Shown here one piece after another: positions 54,280 through 63,802 of a stretch of 64,000 bases of DNA; the stretch's first letter is position 1, and each line of letters opens with the position of its first letter. The notes under the pieces were generated by a model. It did no database searches, was not told the DNA's origin, and was given only the letters and a program-made list of their open reading frames with translations. Both the position numbers and the translations under genes were made by a program. The stretch spans positions 140,316-204,315 of the forward strand of contig CATWQI010000007.1 in NCBI GenBank assembly GCA_958352885.1, given 5' to 3'. The stretch comes from an uncultured Duncaniella sp. GTDB lineage: Bacteria > Bacteroidota > Bacteroidia > Bacteroidales > Muribaculaceae.

Positions 54280-55543
54280 TCTTACATTTTTTGTCGATTA
54301 TTTACTTTCTAACTTTAACTTATACTTACTTTCTTTAGGTATATCCACTATAATTTATGGATATATCACTAAGCAAATGGTCAAATCTATTATTGACCCT
54401 ATATTTTATGCTATGATTAGCAACATATTTGCTAATTCTGTACCGATATTTCTATTTTTCATGTCCGAAATATCATTCTCAATGTTCTCTTATATTGTAT
54501 TATCTGAAATTTCCTTTTGGAGTGCATATTTTATAGCAAGAAAAAAACATACTAATTTCTCTCAATATTCATTTTCATCATTACCTGTAGAACAGTTAAT
54601 ATTTTATAGTTCATTAATTCTATGTGTAAGTTGTTATCTGTTGACTTATGTACTTTTTGGAATACCATTATTCAAAACGAGCAGATTGGAAACATTTCAA
54701 AACGCCAATGGACTTGGCATATTATCATATCTCCAAAATTTTGCTCAATTTTATTGCATTATTTATTCATATTATCTTATATCTACTCATAAAAAATTAG
54801 CTATTGCATACATTTCAATTTTTCTGATATTTATTTTTTGTCTCTTATCTGGTAGCAAAAGTTCTATTTTGATTTTTATTTTTTGTTACTTTTTTTATCG
54901 ATTCTATTATAAACATAAGCCATTTAATTTACGAAAGAACATTAAATTAATAATCCCAATTATTACATTTCCAATAATAGTTATAACCTTACAATCAGGA
55001 GCGGATTTTAAAAGCGCTTTACTTTCAATCATAATGAGATTTGTTGGTAATGGAGATTGCTATTGGATGGCATATCCTAATGACATTATTGACAAAGTCG
55101 AAATTAATAACCAATTAGAATATCTATTTTCTCGAATGTTAGCACCATTTCGACTAATTAATTATTCAGATATTGAATTACCGATTGGTGTCCAAATTGA
55201 CTGGGAAGTATATCCATCTGAATATGGAATTACCAAAGGCCCCAACACACGATTACCGATACTTGGATGGGTATTATTTAAATGGTGGGGGTTAGTTTTA
55301 TCATTTATTTTTGGTTTGATATTTGCTTTCTGGCATACACGGTTACTTCAATACTTCCCCAAAGGCATCATATCAGTCATTATTTACGGATATATATACA
55401 CATCTTTGGTTTCAATGTTAACGGATCCACTTCTCTCTACCGGATACGTGTTTAATTTCTTCTTGTTTGGCTCATTTTTATATTCTTCCTTTATCCTTTT
55501 TGGAGGAAGATTCCTAAAAATAAATAAACATCATGGCACCTGA
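54272..55543 (+). CDS. wzy: Wzy-like oligosaccharide repeat unit polymerase
   Basis: 423 residues with about eleven hydrophobic segments and a large loop near residues 265-330 (GDCYWMAYPNDII). Overall hydrophobic layout and size fit Wzy polymerases, which join repeat units in the periplasm; sequence alone is poorly conserved in this family. Very AT-rich. Overlaps its neighbours by 8 and 11 bases. Confidence 0.72.
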   Translation: MTNLTFFVDYLLSNFNLYLLSLGISTIIYGYITKQMVKSIIDPIFYAMISNIFANSVPIFLFFMSEISFSMFSYIVLSEISFWSAYFIARKKHTNFSQYSFSSLPVEQLIFYSSLILCVSCYLLTYVLFGIPLFKTSRLETFQNANGLGILSYLQNFAQFYCIIYSYYLISTHKKLAIAYISIFLIFIFCLLSGSKSSILIFIFCYFFYRFYYKHKPFNLRKNIKLIIPIITFPIIVITLQSGADFKSALLSIIMRFVGNGDCYWMAYPNDIIDKVEINNQLEYLFSRMLAPFRLINYSDIELPIGVQIDWEVYPSEYGITKGPNTRLPILGWVLFKWWGLVLSFIFGLIFAFWHTRLLQYFPKGIISVIIYGYIYTSLVSMLTDPLLSTGYVFNFFLFGSFLYSSFILFGGRFLKINKHHGT

Positions 55544-56438
55544 GGTCTCAATTATAATTGTTAACTATAACACTCTTGGCTTATTGCGTAATTGCATTCA
55601 ATCTATCCGAAAGAATGTGATTAATACTACTTATGAAATCATTATAATCGATAACAATTCTTCAGATGATATTTATTTATTAAATAACGAACCTGGTTTT
55701 GACCCTTCAAATTTAAGGTTAGTGAAACTCCCTCAAAACATTGGTTTTGGAAGAGCAAACAATGAGGGTATTAGTATAGCTAAAGGGAAATATTTACTCT
55801 TTCTAAATCCTGACACATTGATGATTAATGATGCCGTTTCTATACTGGCTAATTATATGTCATCCAATTCTAACATTGGGGCTTGCGGCGGGAATTTATA
55901 TGATGAAAATTTAAATCCTACGCGATCATACAGACGTAGATTTTTCGATAATATTTGGTTATTAGACACACTTTTATTAGCCAATTATGCAGAGAAATGG
56001 CGATATGGTAATTCGTTGTACTTCAACAACACACAGACGCCAATTTCTGTAAGCTATATTGTTGGTGCAGATCTTTGCGTTAGAAAAGATTTATTACAAC
56101 GTATTGGAGGTTTTAATCCTGGATTCTTTATGTATTACGAAGAAATAGAGCTTTGCCATAGGATTATGTCTGAGGGACTGAAAATTATTAATGTTCCAGC
56201 TGCTAAGATTCAGCATTTAGAAGGGAAATCCAGCTCTAATATTGAATTTAAGGCAAATCAAATGTTCAATAGCGCCAAGCTTTACTTCAAACTTACGCAA
56301 GGCAAATTTTCATATTTATTATCTCGCATACTATATTTTATGCTTACCATACAAAGATATATTTTATATACATTGGTAATAAATAAAATTAAACGTAATT
56401 ATTGGCACTGTCAATTGAAAAAATTTTTCACATTATAA
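55533..56438 (+). CDS. Family 2 glycosyltransferase (rhamnosyltransferase-like)
   Basis: 301 residues; VSIIIVNYNTLGLLRNCIQS, IIIDNNSSDD, FGRANNEGISIAKGKYLLFL, the DxD region NPDTLMINDA, and GGFNPGFFMYYEEIELCHRI. This pattern is shared with WbbL-type rhamnosyltransferases, though the sugar is not proven. It ends in a basic, hydrophobic tail that may bind membrane. Confidence 0.87.
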   Translation: MAPEVSIIIVNYNTLGLLRNCIQSIRKNVINTTYEIIIIDNNSSDDIYLLNNEPGFDPSNLRLVKLPQNIGFGRANNEGISIAKGKYLLFLNPDTLMINDAVSILANYMSSNSNIGACGGNLYDENLNPTRSYRRRFFDNIWLLDTLLLANYAEKWRYGNSLYFNNTQTPISVSYIVGADLCVRKDLLQRIGGFNPGFFMYYEEIELCHRIMSEGLKIINVPAAKIQHLEGKSSSNIEFKANQMFNSAKLYFKLTQGKFSYLLSRILYFMLTIQRYILYTLVINKIKRNYWHCQLKKFFTL

Positions 56439-56442
56439 AAAT

Positions 56443-57651
56443 ATGGCAAACATTCTGGTATTGACAAATATTTATCCTCTAAATGATGTAAAATTATATG
56501 GAACTACTTCCGTTTGTCATTATTTCGTGAAAGAATGGCATAACAAAGGTAATAATATCCGTGTTATCTACAATTATACAATATATACACGCATTTTGCA
56601 TTGGTTAGCTAAGAAATATGCTGATATTATCTGTTCCATATTACCCACTGTTATAAATTCAGAACGGTTTAATACATTTGAATATGATTATGAAGGCGTT
56701 AAAGTGTTACTTAATCCTGTATATAAATTTTTGCCAAAATTTCCATTTGCAAAGAAACAACTTAGGAAGACCATTACACGTATTACTCGCTGGTTACAAA
56801 AAGAACAATTTAAGCCGGATATTGTCGTCGGACATTTTCTCCATCCAAATATAGATTTACTGCCTGCTCTCAAATCATTATATAATTGTCCCACAGTAAT
56901 AATTACTCATGGGAAATACAATACTCGTACAGATAAAGCTATTGCAGAAGTAACAAGCATGCAGATTGATTCATGGGGATTCCGTTCGATACCGATACAA
57001 AACTCATTCAAAGCTATTATTAAAAACAATCATCAATTCTTATGTTTTTCAGGAGTACCTGAAAATTTCATTGATGAGAATTCATGGATAAAACATAATA
57101 CCGAACAGGTGTCAAAATTTCTATTTACTGGCAACCTTATAAAACGTAAACATCCATTAACTGTAGTTAAGGCTTTTTCCTCTATAGCTCATCATAATGA
57201 AAATCTCACAATAATTGGCACAGGTGCTCAAAGCAAAATAATCACAGAGTACATAATTGACAATCATTTGTCAAACCAGATATCACTATCTGGTAGATTA
57301 AGTAGAGACGAAGTTCGAAATTGCATGCTAAAAAATGAAGTTTTCGTAATGATAAGCAGTGACGAAACTTTTGGATTAGTTTATTTGGAGGCTATGGCAT
57401 GTGGTTGTATTGTAATTGCATCAAGGGATGAAGGTATGGATGGGATAATCACTGATGGTGTTAATGGATTTTTATGTGAGGCTGGAAATGAACAGGAATT
57501 AGAATCTATTTTTAACAAAATTAAACGGCTAAAAACTTCTGAGAAAATTAATATATCCAAAAATGCGATTAACACAGCCAAACAGATGACAGATAAGGCT
57601 ATGGCTGATGAATACTATTACCAAATACAACAGTTAATTATAAATTTATGA
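56443..57651 (+). CDS. Family 4 glycosyltransferase
   Basis: 402 residues; GT-B fold with VVGHFLHPNIDLLPAL, GNLIKRKHPLTVVKAF and SSDETFGLVYLEAMACG (E-x7-E). AT-rich. Its stop overlaps the start of the BNR-type gene by 4 bases. Confidence 0.88.
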   Translation: MANILVLTNIYPLNDVKLYGTTSVCHYFVKEWHNKGNNIRVIYNYTIYTRILHWLAKKYADIICSILPTVINSERFNTFEYDYEGVKVLLNPVYKFLPKFPFAKKQLRKTITRITRWLQKEQFKPDIVVGHFLHPNIDLLPALKSLYNCPTVIITHGKYNTRTDKAIAEVTSMQIDSWGFRSIPIQNSFKAIIKNNHQFLCFSGVPENFIDENSWIKHNTEQVSKFLFTGNLIKRKHPLTVVKAFSSIAHHNENLTIIGTGAQSKIITEYIIDNHLSNQISLSGRLSRDEVRNCMLKNEVFVMISSDETFGLVYLEAMACGCIVIASRDEGMDGIITDGVNGFLCEAGNEQELESIFNKIKRLKTSEKINISKNAINTAKQMTDKAMADEYYYQIQQLIINL

Positions 57652-58997
57652 ATTTGTGTTTAATTAAATTCCTTATTTTTGTCATATGCTTGTTTTGCAT
57701 CGGATGCAAGGATAATGATGATTCGACAACTCCTGTCATTGATAATATTACATGGCATGAGACTAATGCCACATTTGTTGATTCTTGTTCCGCTGATTTT
57801 GCTGTCTCATTCTCACTTTATTCAAATGGTAATAATTTATTCATCGCATATTATGATAAAAACCATCAATTGTCTTTAGCAAAAAAATCCGTTTCCGGAC
57901 TACTTGAATATTCTAAATTGCCTGAATTTGTAGATTGGGACAATCATAAATCAATCTCATTAATCGTAGATAATGATGGATATCTACATCTCTGTGCTAA
58001 TATGCACGCAAGTCCACTAGTCTATTATAAAAGCGATAATCCCTTAGATATACATTCATTGCGAAAGCAACCAATGGTAAACATGAATGAGACAACGTGT
58101 ACATACCCACAATTTCTATCTGAACACAATCGTCTAATATTCCATTATAGAGAAGGGGGGAGTGGGAATGGTAACGAAATATTCAATGAATATAATTATG
58201 CGACTAAATCTTGGACCAGACTTTTAGATAAACCTCTCTTTAATGGAGAAGGTAAATGCAATGCTTACATGGTTGGGCCTAAAATAGGACCAGATGGAAA
58301 ATATCATATTATATGGTGCTGGAGGGACACTCCGGATTGTTCAACGAATCACGGTCTTTATTACGCTGTTTCCGAAGACTTGTCGACTTGGGTTAATTGT
58401 TGCGGAAAAAGCATTTCAATCCCTATTAAACCTGATAATGATGAATTTTTAGTTGATGATATCCCTGTAGGAGGTGGATTACTAAACATTGGATTTCAAC
58501 TCGGATTCCACACATTAGAGAATAAACCGGTGATAGCATATCACAAGTATGACAACTCTGACCATACTAATATATTTATATGTACAATTGATAATAATTA
58601 TCAGTGGCAAATAAAGCAATTAACAAATTGGAGTTGGAAATGGGACTTTAAAGGTAATGGAGCAATTGTCACCGAATTATATATTTCTGATTGTTGGATG
58701 GACGAATCTCAATATTATTGCATTTACAAACGATTAAACGAACCATATCGACAAATCAGGTACAATTTATCTGATGAATTTACGGATGTGGAATATTACT
58801 TCTATCCAGATTATTTTGACAATCTCGAAAGTAATTTACAAAACATGATTGTTCATATAATTAACGATTCAAACATGGAGACAAATCCAACGATTAAACA
58901 TCTTCTACGTTATGAAACATTAAATACTAATCGTGATAATGAACCGGAAATTGAAGTTCCAGCTTCGGCTCTAATGCTTTATGAGATTTCTAGATAA
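57648..58997 (+). CDS. BNR-type beta-propeller lipoprotein in the polysaccharide locus
   Basis: 449 residues. A lipoprotein signal ends at FCIGCKDNDD (Cys20). The body resembles the BNR_4 family: DNDGYLHLCANMHASPLVYY, YPQFL, FHYREGGSGNGNEIFNEYNY, LDKPLFNGEGKCNAYM, IGPDGKYHIIWCWRDTPD. Related seven-bladed propellers include some polysaccharide lyases with His and Tyr in these motifs, so lyase or glycan-binding activity is possible. Its place between glycosyltransferases, coupled by a 4-base overlap, suggests it acts on the polymer made here. Confidence 0.7.
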   Translation: MNLCLIKFLIFVICLFCIGCKDNDDSTTPVIDNITWHETNATFVDSCSADFAVSFSLYSNGNNLFIAYYDKNHQLSLAKKSVSGLLEYSKLPEFVDWDNHKSISLIVDNDGYLHLCANMHASPLVYYKSDNPLDIHSLRKQPMVNMNETTCTYPQFLSEHNRLIFHYREGGSGNGNEIFNEYNYATKSWTRLLDKPLFNGEGKCNAYMVGPKIGPDGKYHIIWCWRDTPDCSTNHGLYYAVSEDLSTWVNCCGKSISIPIKPDNDEFLVDDIPVGGGLLNIGFQLGFHTLENKPVIAYHKYDNSDHTNIFICTIDNNYQWQIKQLTNWSWKWDFKGNGAIVTELYISDCWMDESQYYCIYKRLNEPYRQIRYNLSDEFTDVEYYFYPDYFDNLESNLQNMIVHIINDSNMETNPTIKHLLRYETLNTNRDNEPEIEVPASALMLYEISR

Positions 58998-59225
58998 TTA
59001 CTCAATATAATCTTTGCAATATATTTCTAAAACTCAGGAATTTTAATTTATTCAAAAATAAATTTTCCTTCGAACTACCACTCTAAAGTGTTATTTTTCA
59101 TTATGTGATTATATCTAGTATACCAGAAGTTTTCAATGACACTTTATTTTGAATATTAGGTCAATTCCCATCTAATATTTTTAGCCTTTAGCATTGCTTT
59201 TAATTTATCTAACAAGGCATTAGAT
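58998..59225. other. AT-rich intergenic stretch before the glycosyltransferase remnant
   Basis: No gene, repeat or clear promoter seen. Together with the remnant it makes a 456-base non-coding gap in an otherwise tightly packed operon. Confidence 0.5.
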
Positions 59226-59393
59226 ATGGTATACGATATAAATTCAGACAAAATATACAATGAATACAATTATCAAATTAATATGCCATTATCCATATTG
59301 ATCTCAATTTATGCAAAAGAACAACCAGCTTTTTTCAAAGAAAGTTTGGACAGCATTTTAAATCAGAGTTGCAGTCCCGATGAGGGATTATAG
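59226..59393 (+). pseudogene. 5' remnant of a family 2 glycosyltransferase
   Basis: 55 codons ending at TAG 59391-59393. The product contains LSILISIYAKEQPAFFKESL followed by DSILNQSCSPDE. This is the N-terminal motif of GT2 enzymes; the expected continuation (IVLVEDG-like) is missing and the sequence runs into GL-stop. The true start could also be the ATG at 59283. It marks a deletion or recombination scar. Confidence 0.7.
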
Positions 59394-59453
59394 AATAAAA
59401 TGTACTAACCCTAATTCGATATCACCAATAGACGTTCATAATAGTATTAAATC

Positions 59454-60266
59454 ATGATTACAGCTTCGATTGTAACATTTCATACATCTCATACTGATTT
59501 GTCAAGACTGATTAATTGTGTCATGACTTCAATTGTGGAAAAGCTTTACATTATAGACAATTCTTCCAACGATGAACTTAGAGATTTTGTAAAGGATAAT
59601 CCGCGCATTCGCTATATCCATAGTTTGAATCTTGGCTATGGAAGTGGTCACAATATAGCAATTCGTAATTCAATTGAAGAGGGTGCTGATTACCACGTAG
59701 TTCTTAATCCTGATATTTATTGGGAAGATGATGTGATTGGTGAATTATCCCGATATATGGATGAAAATCCTGATGTTGGTCAGGTAATGCCTAAAGTCTT
59801 CTATCCTGACGGGCGTCTTCAATACTTATGTAAGATGTGTCCTTCTCCTATCGACTTGATTTTCAAAAGATTTTTACCAAGTATAATAACAAAAAACCGG
59901 CTGAGGAAATTTCAACTTCGGGATACCAACTATGAAAGACCTATGAATGTTCCATATCTTTCGGGTTGTTTCATGTTTTTTAGGGTTTCGGCATTTGAAA
60001 AAGTGGGGCTTTTTGACGAAAGATTTTTCATGTATCCTGAAGATATTGATATTACCCGTCGTATGCACGCTTGCTTTAGAACAATGTTTTATCCGTATAC
60101 CTCAATTGTACATGCTCATGCCGCAGCATCCAAGACCAACAAGAAAATGCTAAAAATTCATATCTCCAATATGATAAAATATTTCAACAAGTGGGGTTGG
60201 ATTTTCGACAAACAGCGTGATGAGTTCAATCGTCAACTTCTAAAAGATATTTCTGAATTAAAATAA
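59454..60266 (+). CDS. Family 2 glycosyltransferase
   Basis: 270 residues; SIVTFHTSHTDLSRLINCVM, LYIIDNSSNDELRDF, LGYGSGHNIAIRNSI, VVLNPDIYWEDD, and VGLFDERFFMYPEDIDITRR. A typical GT2 of the WbbL-like group. Base composition returns toward the genomic norm here. Confidence 0.9.
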   Translation: MITASIVTFHTSHTDLSRLINCVMTSIVEKLYIIDNSSNDELRDFVKDNPRIRYIHSLNLGYGSGHNIAIRNSIEEGADYHVVLNPDIYWEDDVIGELSRYMDENPDVGQVMPKVFYPDGRLQYLCKMCPSPIDLIFKRFLPSIITKNRLRKFQLRDTNYERPMNVPYLSGCFMFFRVSAFEKVGLFDERFFMYPEDIDITRRMHACFRTMFYPYTSIVHAHAAASKTNKKMLKIHISNMIKYFNKWGWIFDKQRDEFNRQLLKDISELK

Positions 60267-60271
60267 TAATT

Positions 60272-61267
60272 ATGAAAATCGCATTAATCGGTGCCAGTGG
60301 GTTCATTGGCACTCGGCTTCTTGACCTATTGCGCCATGAGCCTGACAAATACGAATGCAGCAATATCGATTTGCTACCGAGCCATTTCTTTAACGACATT
60401 ACCACCATCGGCGATGTACGTTCACAGGAGCAGATGAACGCTGACCTCAAAGGTGCTGATGTCGTAGTCCTTCTCGCAGCGCAGCATCGCGACGATGTAT
60501 CTCCGGTGTCACTTTATTACGATACCAACGTCGGAGGTATGGAGGTGACTCTCAAAGCCATGGAGAAAAACGGTTGTCACCGCATCATTTTCTTCTCCTC
60601 AGTCGCTGTCTATGGTCTGAACAAGAAGAACCCGAACGAGACGCATCCTGCAGACCCTTTCAACCATTACGGCAAATCAAAATGGCAGGCGGAAGAGGTG
60701 TTGCAGCAATGGTACAAATCACATCCCGATTGGAATATTGACATCATCCGCCCCACGGTGGTATTTGGGGAGCGTAACCGAGGAAACGTCTATAATCTGC
60801 TCAAACAGATTTCGTCCGGCAAATTCCTGATGGTCGGCAAGGGAGAAAATAAAAAATCCATGGCATACGTCGGTAATATTGTTGCATTCGTGAAATTTTT
60901 GATTGACGATGTGGCAACCGGTTACAACGTGTTTAATTACATTGACAAACCGGACAACAACATGAACCAGCTTGTGGCTCATGTAAGCAAAGTTCTTGAC
61001 AAACATATCCCTGCGACTCATTTTCCCTACTGGCTTGGAATGCTTGGCGGATATTGCTTTGACCTGCTTGCAAAAATCACAGGTAAAAAACTGACAGTTT
61101 CTTCAGTTCGTGTGAAAAAATTCTGTGCAACGACCGAATTCGATGCGAAAAAAGCCCACAGCTCCGGCTTCAAAGCCCCCTACACTCTCGATGAAGGACT
61201 TGCACGCACACTCGAATTTGAATTCGTACATCCAAGAACGGATGACATTACTTTTAAAACTGAATAA
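60272..61267 (+). CDS. NAD-dependent sugar epimerase/dehydratase
   Basis: 331 residues; LIGASGFIGTRLLDLL, FFSSVAVYGLNKKNP, NHYGKSKWQAEEVL (Tyr-x3-Lys), and RPTVVFGERNRGNVYNLL. It probably makes the initiating or a modifying sugar nucleotide; in many loci a gene of this type stands near the initiating phosphosugar transferase, which is not in view. It is the last gene before the toxin-like pair. Confidence 0.85.
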   Translation: MKIALIGASGFIGTRLLDLLRHEPDKYECSNIDLLPSHFFNDITTIGDVRSQEQMNADLKGADVVVLLAAQHRDDVSPVSLYYDTNVGGMEVTLKAMEKNGCHRIIFFSSVAVYGLNKKNPNETHPADPFNHYGKSKWQAEEVLQQWYKSHPDWNIDIIRPTVVFGERNRGNVYNLLKQISSGKFLMVGKGENKKSMAYVGNIVAFVKFLIDDVATGYNVFNYIDKPDNNMNQLVAHVSKVLDKHIPATHFPYWLGMLGGYCFDLLAKITGKKLTVSSVRVKKFCATTEFDAKKAHSSGFKAPYTLDEGLARTLEFEFVHPRTDDITFKTE

Positions 61268-61294
61268 ATCAAATCTAAAATACGCATCTTGATG

Positions 61295-61324
61295 TTGTAT
61301 TTATAAATAAAGTTTGTATTTTTG
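61295..61324 (+). promoter_or_regulatory. Promoter for the PIN-domain gene pair
   Basis: TTG (61295-61297), exactly 19 bases, TATTTTTG (61317-61324). Expected transcript start near 61331, 18 bases before the ATG at 61349. It makes the pair independent of the polysaccharide operon. Confidence 0.75.
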
Positions 61325-61348
61325 CATAAAATATAAATCATCCGAACT

Positions 61349-61693
61349 ATGGCAAAATCAATTTGGCTTACCTATGACCTCGGTGTAGGCGGCGATTATA
61401 AAAATCTCTATGCGTGGCTTGATGACCATAACGCTGTGGATTGTGGAAATAATTTTGCATATCTGATGATGCCCTATCAAAAGGACATGAATGACGAGAA
61501 TTTTATGCAAAGCATCTTAAACAGTATTGAATCAAAAGTTGATTTGAAACCTGGCAATAGGATATATGTAGTTCGTTCCTTCATAGATGGCAATCAAACA
61601 AAAACAAAAGGTTCTTTTATTTATGGCAAACGAATGGCCTCCCCATGGGAGGGATACGGTTCAAAAACCAATGATATAGCGGAAGAAGGATGA
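61349..61693 (+). CDS. Unknown small protein upstream of a PIN toxin, possibly of Cas2/VapD-like fold
   Basis: 114 residues. N-terminal SIWLTYDLG followed by DYKNLYAWLDDHNAVDCGNN looks like the beta-alpha start of a ferredoxin-like fold seen in Cas2/VapD/SinR-type small proteins; this is a weak structural guess. No DNA-binding antitoxin motif is seen. It overlaps the PIN gene by 4 bases and has its own promoter, the usual layout of an antitoxin. Confidence 0.6.
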   Translation: MAKSIWLTYDLGVGGDYKNLYAWLDDHNAVDCGNNFAYLMMPYQKDMNDENFMQSILNSIESKVDLKPGNRIYVVRSFIDGNQTKTKGSFIYGKRMASPWEGYGSKTNDIAEEG

Positions 61694-62124
61694 AAAACCT
61701 CATCATCGATACCGGATTTTGGTTTGCGCTTTACGATGAAAAAGACCAGCATCATCCTAAAGCCATGAAATTCATGGAGAATCAAGTCGACAACTTGTTT
61801 CTTATACCTTTTCCGACATTGTATGAAACCTTAAATACCGCTTTTTCAAAAAACAAGAACCTTCCGGTATTCAAAACCCATATCTACAATGAATGTCAAT
61901 TCATTGTAGATGACAAATACAAACTGCTGGCTTTGGAAGATACATTTGAATCCTCAATCAACCGCAAAAGACCGTTAAGCCTTGTGGATATGATAATACG
62001 CCACATGCTTGCCGATGTCGACCTTAACATTAATGGACTGGTGTCATTTAATCCTGGCGACTTCGAAGACGTATGTAGAAACAACAGAATTGAACTTGTT
62101 TCCCATTACAGTATACCGGACTAA
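61690..62124 (+). CDS. PIN-domain protein, probable RNase toxin
   Basis: 144 residues with acidic residues at the PIN positions: IIDTGFW (Asp7), PTLYETLNTAF (Glu46), LSLVDMIIR (Asp100) and FNPGDFEDV (Asp124). PIN-domain proteins of this size are mostly VapC-type tRNA or mRNA endonucleases. The fit and its coupling to an upstream small gene suggest a toxin-antitoxin-like pair, though the partner is not a known VapB type. Confidence 0.78.
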   Translation: MKNLIIDTGFWFALYDEKDQHHPKAMKFMENQVDNLFLIPFPTLYETLNTAFSKNKNLPVFKTHIYNECQFIVDDKYKLLALEDTFESSINRKRPLSLVDMIIRHMLADVDLNINGLVSFNPGDFEDVCRNNRIELVSHYSIPD

Positions 62125-62465
62125 AAGGATTGAATGATCGAATTGGAATCCGAAGGACCAATATCTTCTTTGATATTGTTGTATACCATGTCCGCACTGA
62201 AGCTTTCTTACGAAATAGAATACAGCGTACACGTTGGCGGGGAGAGCATTATATCGTTAAAATTCATCTGTACCGACTTTACTTAATAAATCGCACGGAA
62301 AACATTATGTCCTTATTTTAAAACATAGCAAACTTATTGGCTATGGGGACTTAATTTATTAAAATACTGAGCTTTACGAATCACTAAACGCCTAAGATAA
62401 TATATTTCAAGCTGCAATTCGTGAATTAATCTGCAAGAATAAATAAAATCTCAAAACCACATTTT
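62125..62465. other. Intergenic stretch before ugd
   Basis: 341 bases. A 63-codon frame at 62130-62321 has no recognisable features and is probably chance or a scar. No clear TAnnTTTG promoter for ugd was found. Confidence 0.5.
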
Positions 62466-63782
62466 ATGAATATCGCCATTGTGGGGACAGGCTATGTAGG
62501 GCTTGTCTCCGGTACTTGCTTTGCTGAAATGGGCATCAACGTCACTTGTGTCGACATAGACAAGGAAAAAGTTGAAAAACTCCATCAAGGCATAATCCCC
62601 ATATACGAACCCGGACTTGACGAAATGGTACGCCGGAATGTTGAAGCAGGTCGCCTGCATTTCACCACTGACCTGCGGGAAGTCCTCGATGACGTCGAAG
62701 TCGTTTTCTCTGCTGTTGGCACACCACCCGACGAAGATGGCTCCGCAGATCTCAAATATGTGCTTGCTGTAGCCAAAACCTTCGGCGAAAATATAAACAA
62801 ATATACCATACTCGTGACAAAATCCACCGTCCCCGTAGGAACCGCCCGCAAGGTCAAGGAAACTATCAAGGCTGAACTTGAGAAACGTGGCGCAGACATC
62901 GAGTTTGACGTAGCATCCAATCCTGAATTCCTAAAGGAAGGAGCGGCAATCAAGGACTTCATGTCACCTGACCGCGTGGTTGTAGGAACAGAAAGCGAAC
63001 GGGCACGCAAGGTTATGGCTCGTCTTTACAAACCATTTATGGTTGTCAACGACCGCATGATTTTCACCGACATCCCCTCCGCCGAGATGATAAAATACGC
63101 CGCCAACTCCATGCTCGCCACCCGCATATCATTCATGAACGATATCGCCAACCTATGTGAACTCGTGGGCGCCGATGTCAACATGGTGCGAAAAGGCATC
63201 GGTTCAGACACCCGCATAGGCAAAAAATTCCTCTATCCCGGGTGTGGCTACGGCGGTTCATGCTTCCCTAAGGACGTCAAAGCCCTCATCAAGACCGCCG
63301 AAAAAAACGGCTACCCGATGCGAGTTCTGAAAGCCGTCGAGGAAGTCAATGAAATCCAAAAAAGCATCCTTTTTGAAAAACTCCTCAAAGAACTTAACGG
63401 TGACATTGCCGGTAAAACAATAGCCCTATGGGGACTTGCGTTCAAACCTGAAACCGACGACATGCGCGAAGCCCCGGCTCTCGTTCTTATCAATAAGCTG
63501 AAAGAAGCCGGTGCGACAGTCAAAGTTTTCGACCCTGTAGCAATGACTGAATGCCGTCGCCGGCTCGGTGATGAAACTGTAACATACTGTGCTGATATGT
63601 ACGAAGCGGCAATTGACGCAGACGCACTTCTTCTCGTCACCGAATGGAAACAGTTCCGTATGCCATCGCTACCGGTATTGAAGAAAACAATGGCAAATCC
63701 CCTCATTATCGACGGTCGCAACATCTACGACTCCGATTATCTCCAGGAAAACGGATTCAAATACATCTGCATCGGTAAATAA
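62466..63782 (+). CDS. ugd: UDP-glucose 6-dehydrogenase
   Basis: Oxidises UDP-glucose to UDP-glucuronate for the polysaccharide. 438 residues; NAD site VGTGYVGLVSGTCFAEMG, SNPEFLKEGAAI, catalytic Cys in GYGGSCFPKDV (about residue 260), and C-terminal LWGLAFKPETDDMREAP. It is followed 20 bases later by gmd. Confidence 0.96.
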   Translation: MNIAIVGTGYVGLVSGTCFAEMGINVTCVDIDKEKVEKLHQGIIPIYEPGLDEMVRRNVEAGRLHFTTDLREVLDDVEVVFSAVGTPPDEDGSADLKYVLAVAKTFGENINKYTILVTKSTVPVGTARKVKETIKAELEKRGADIEFDVASNPEFLKEGAAIKDFMSPDRVVVGTESERARKVMARLYKPFMVVNDRMIFTDIPSAEMIKYAANSMLATRISFMNDIANLCELVGADVNMVRKGIGSDTRIGKKFLYPGCGYGGSCFPKDVKALIKTAEKNGYPMRVLKAVEEVNEIQKSILFEKLLKELNGDIAGKTIALWGLAFKPETDDMREAPALVLINKLKEAGATVKVFDPVAMTECRRRLGDETVTYCADMYEAAIDADALLLVTEWKQFRMPSLPVLKKTMANPLIIDGRNIYDSDYLQENGFKYICIGK

Positions 63783-63802
63783 GAAATACTATTAATATAT
63801 TA

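Noticed and set aside
62130..62321. 63-codon frame after the PIN gene
   Set aside because: No start context or motif; probably chance.
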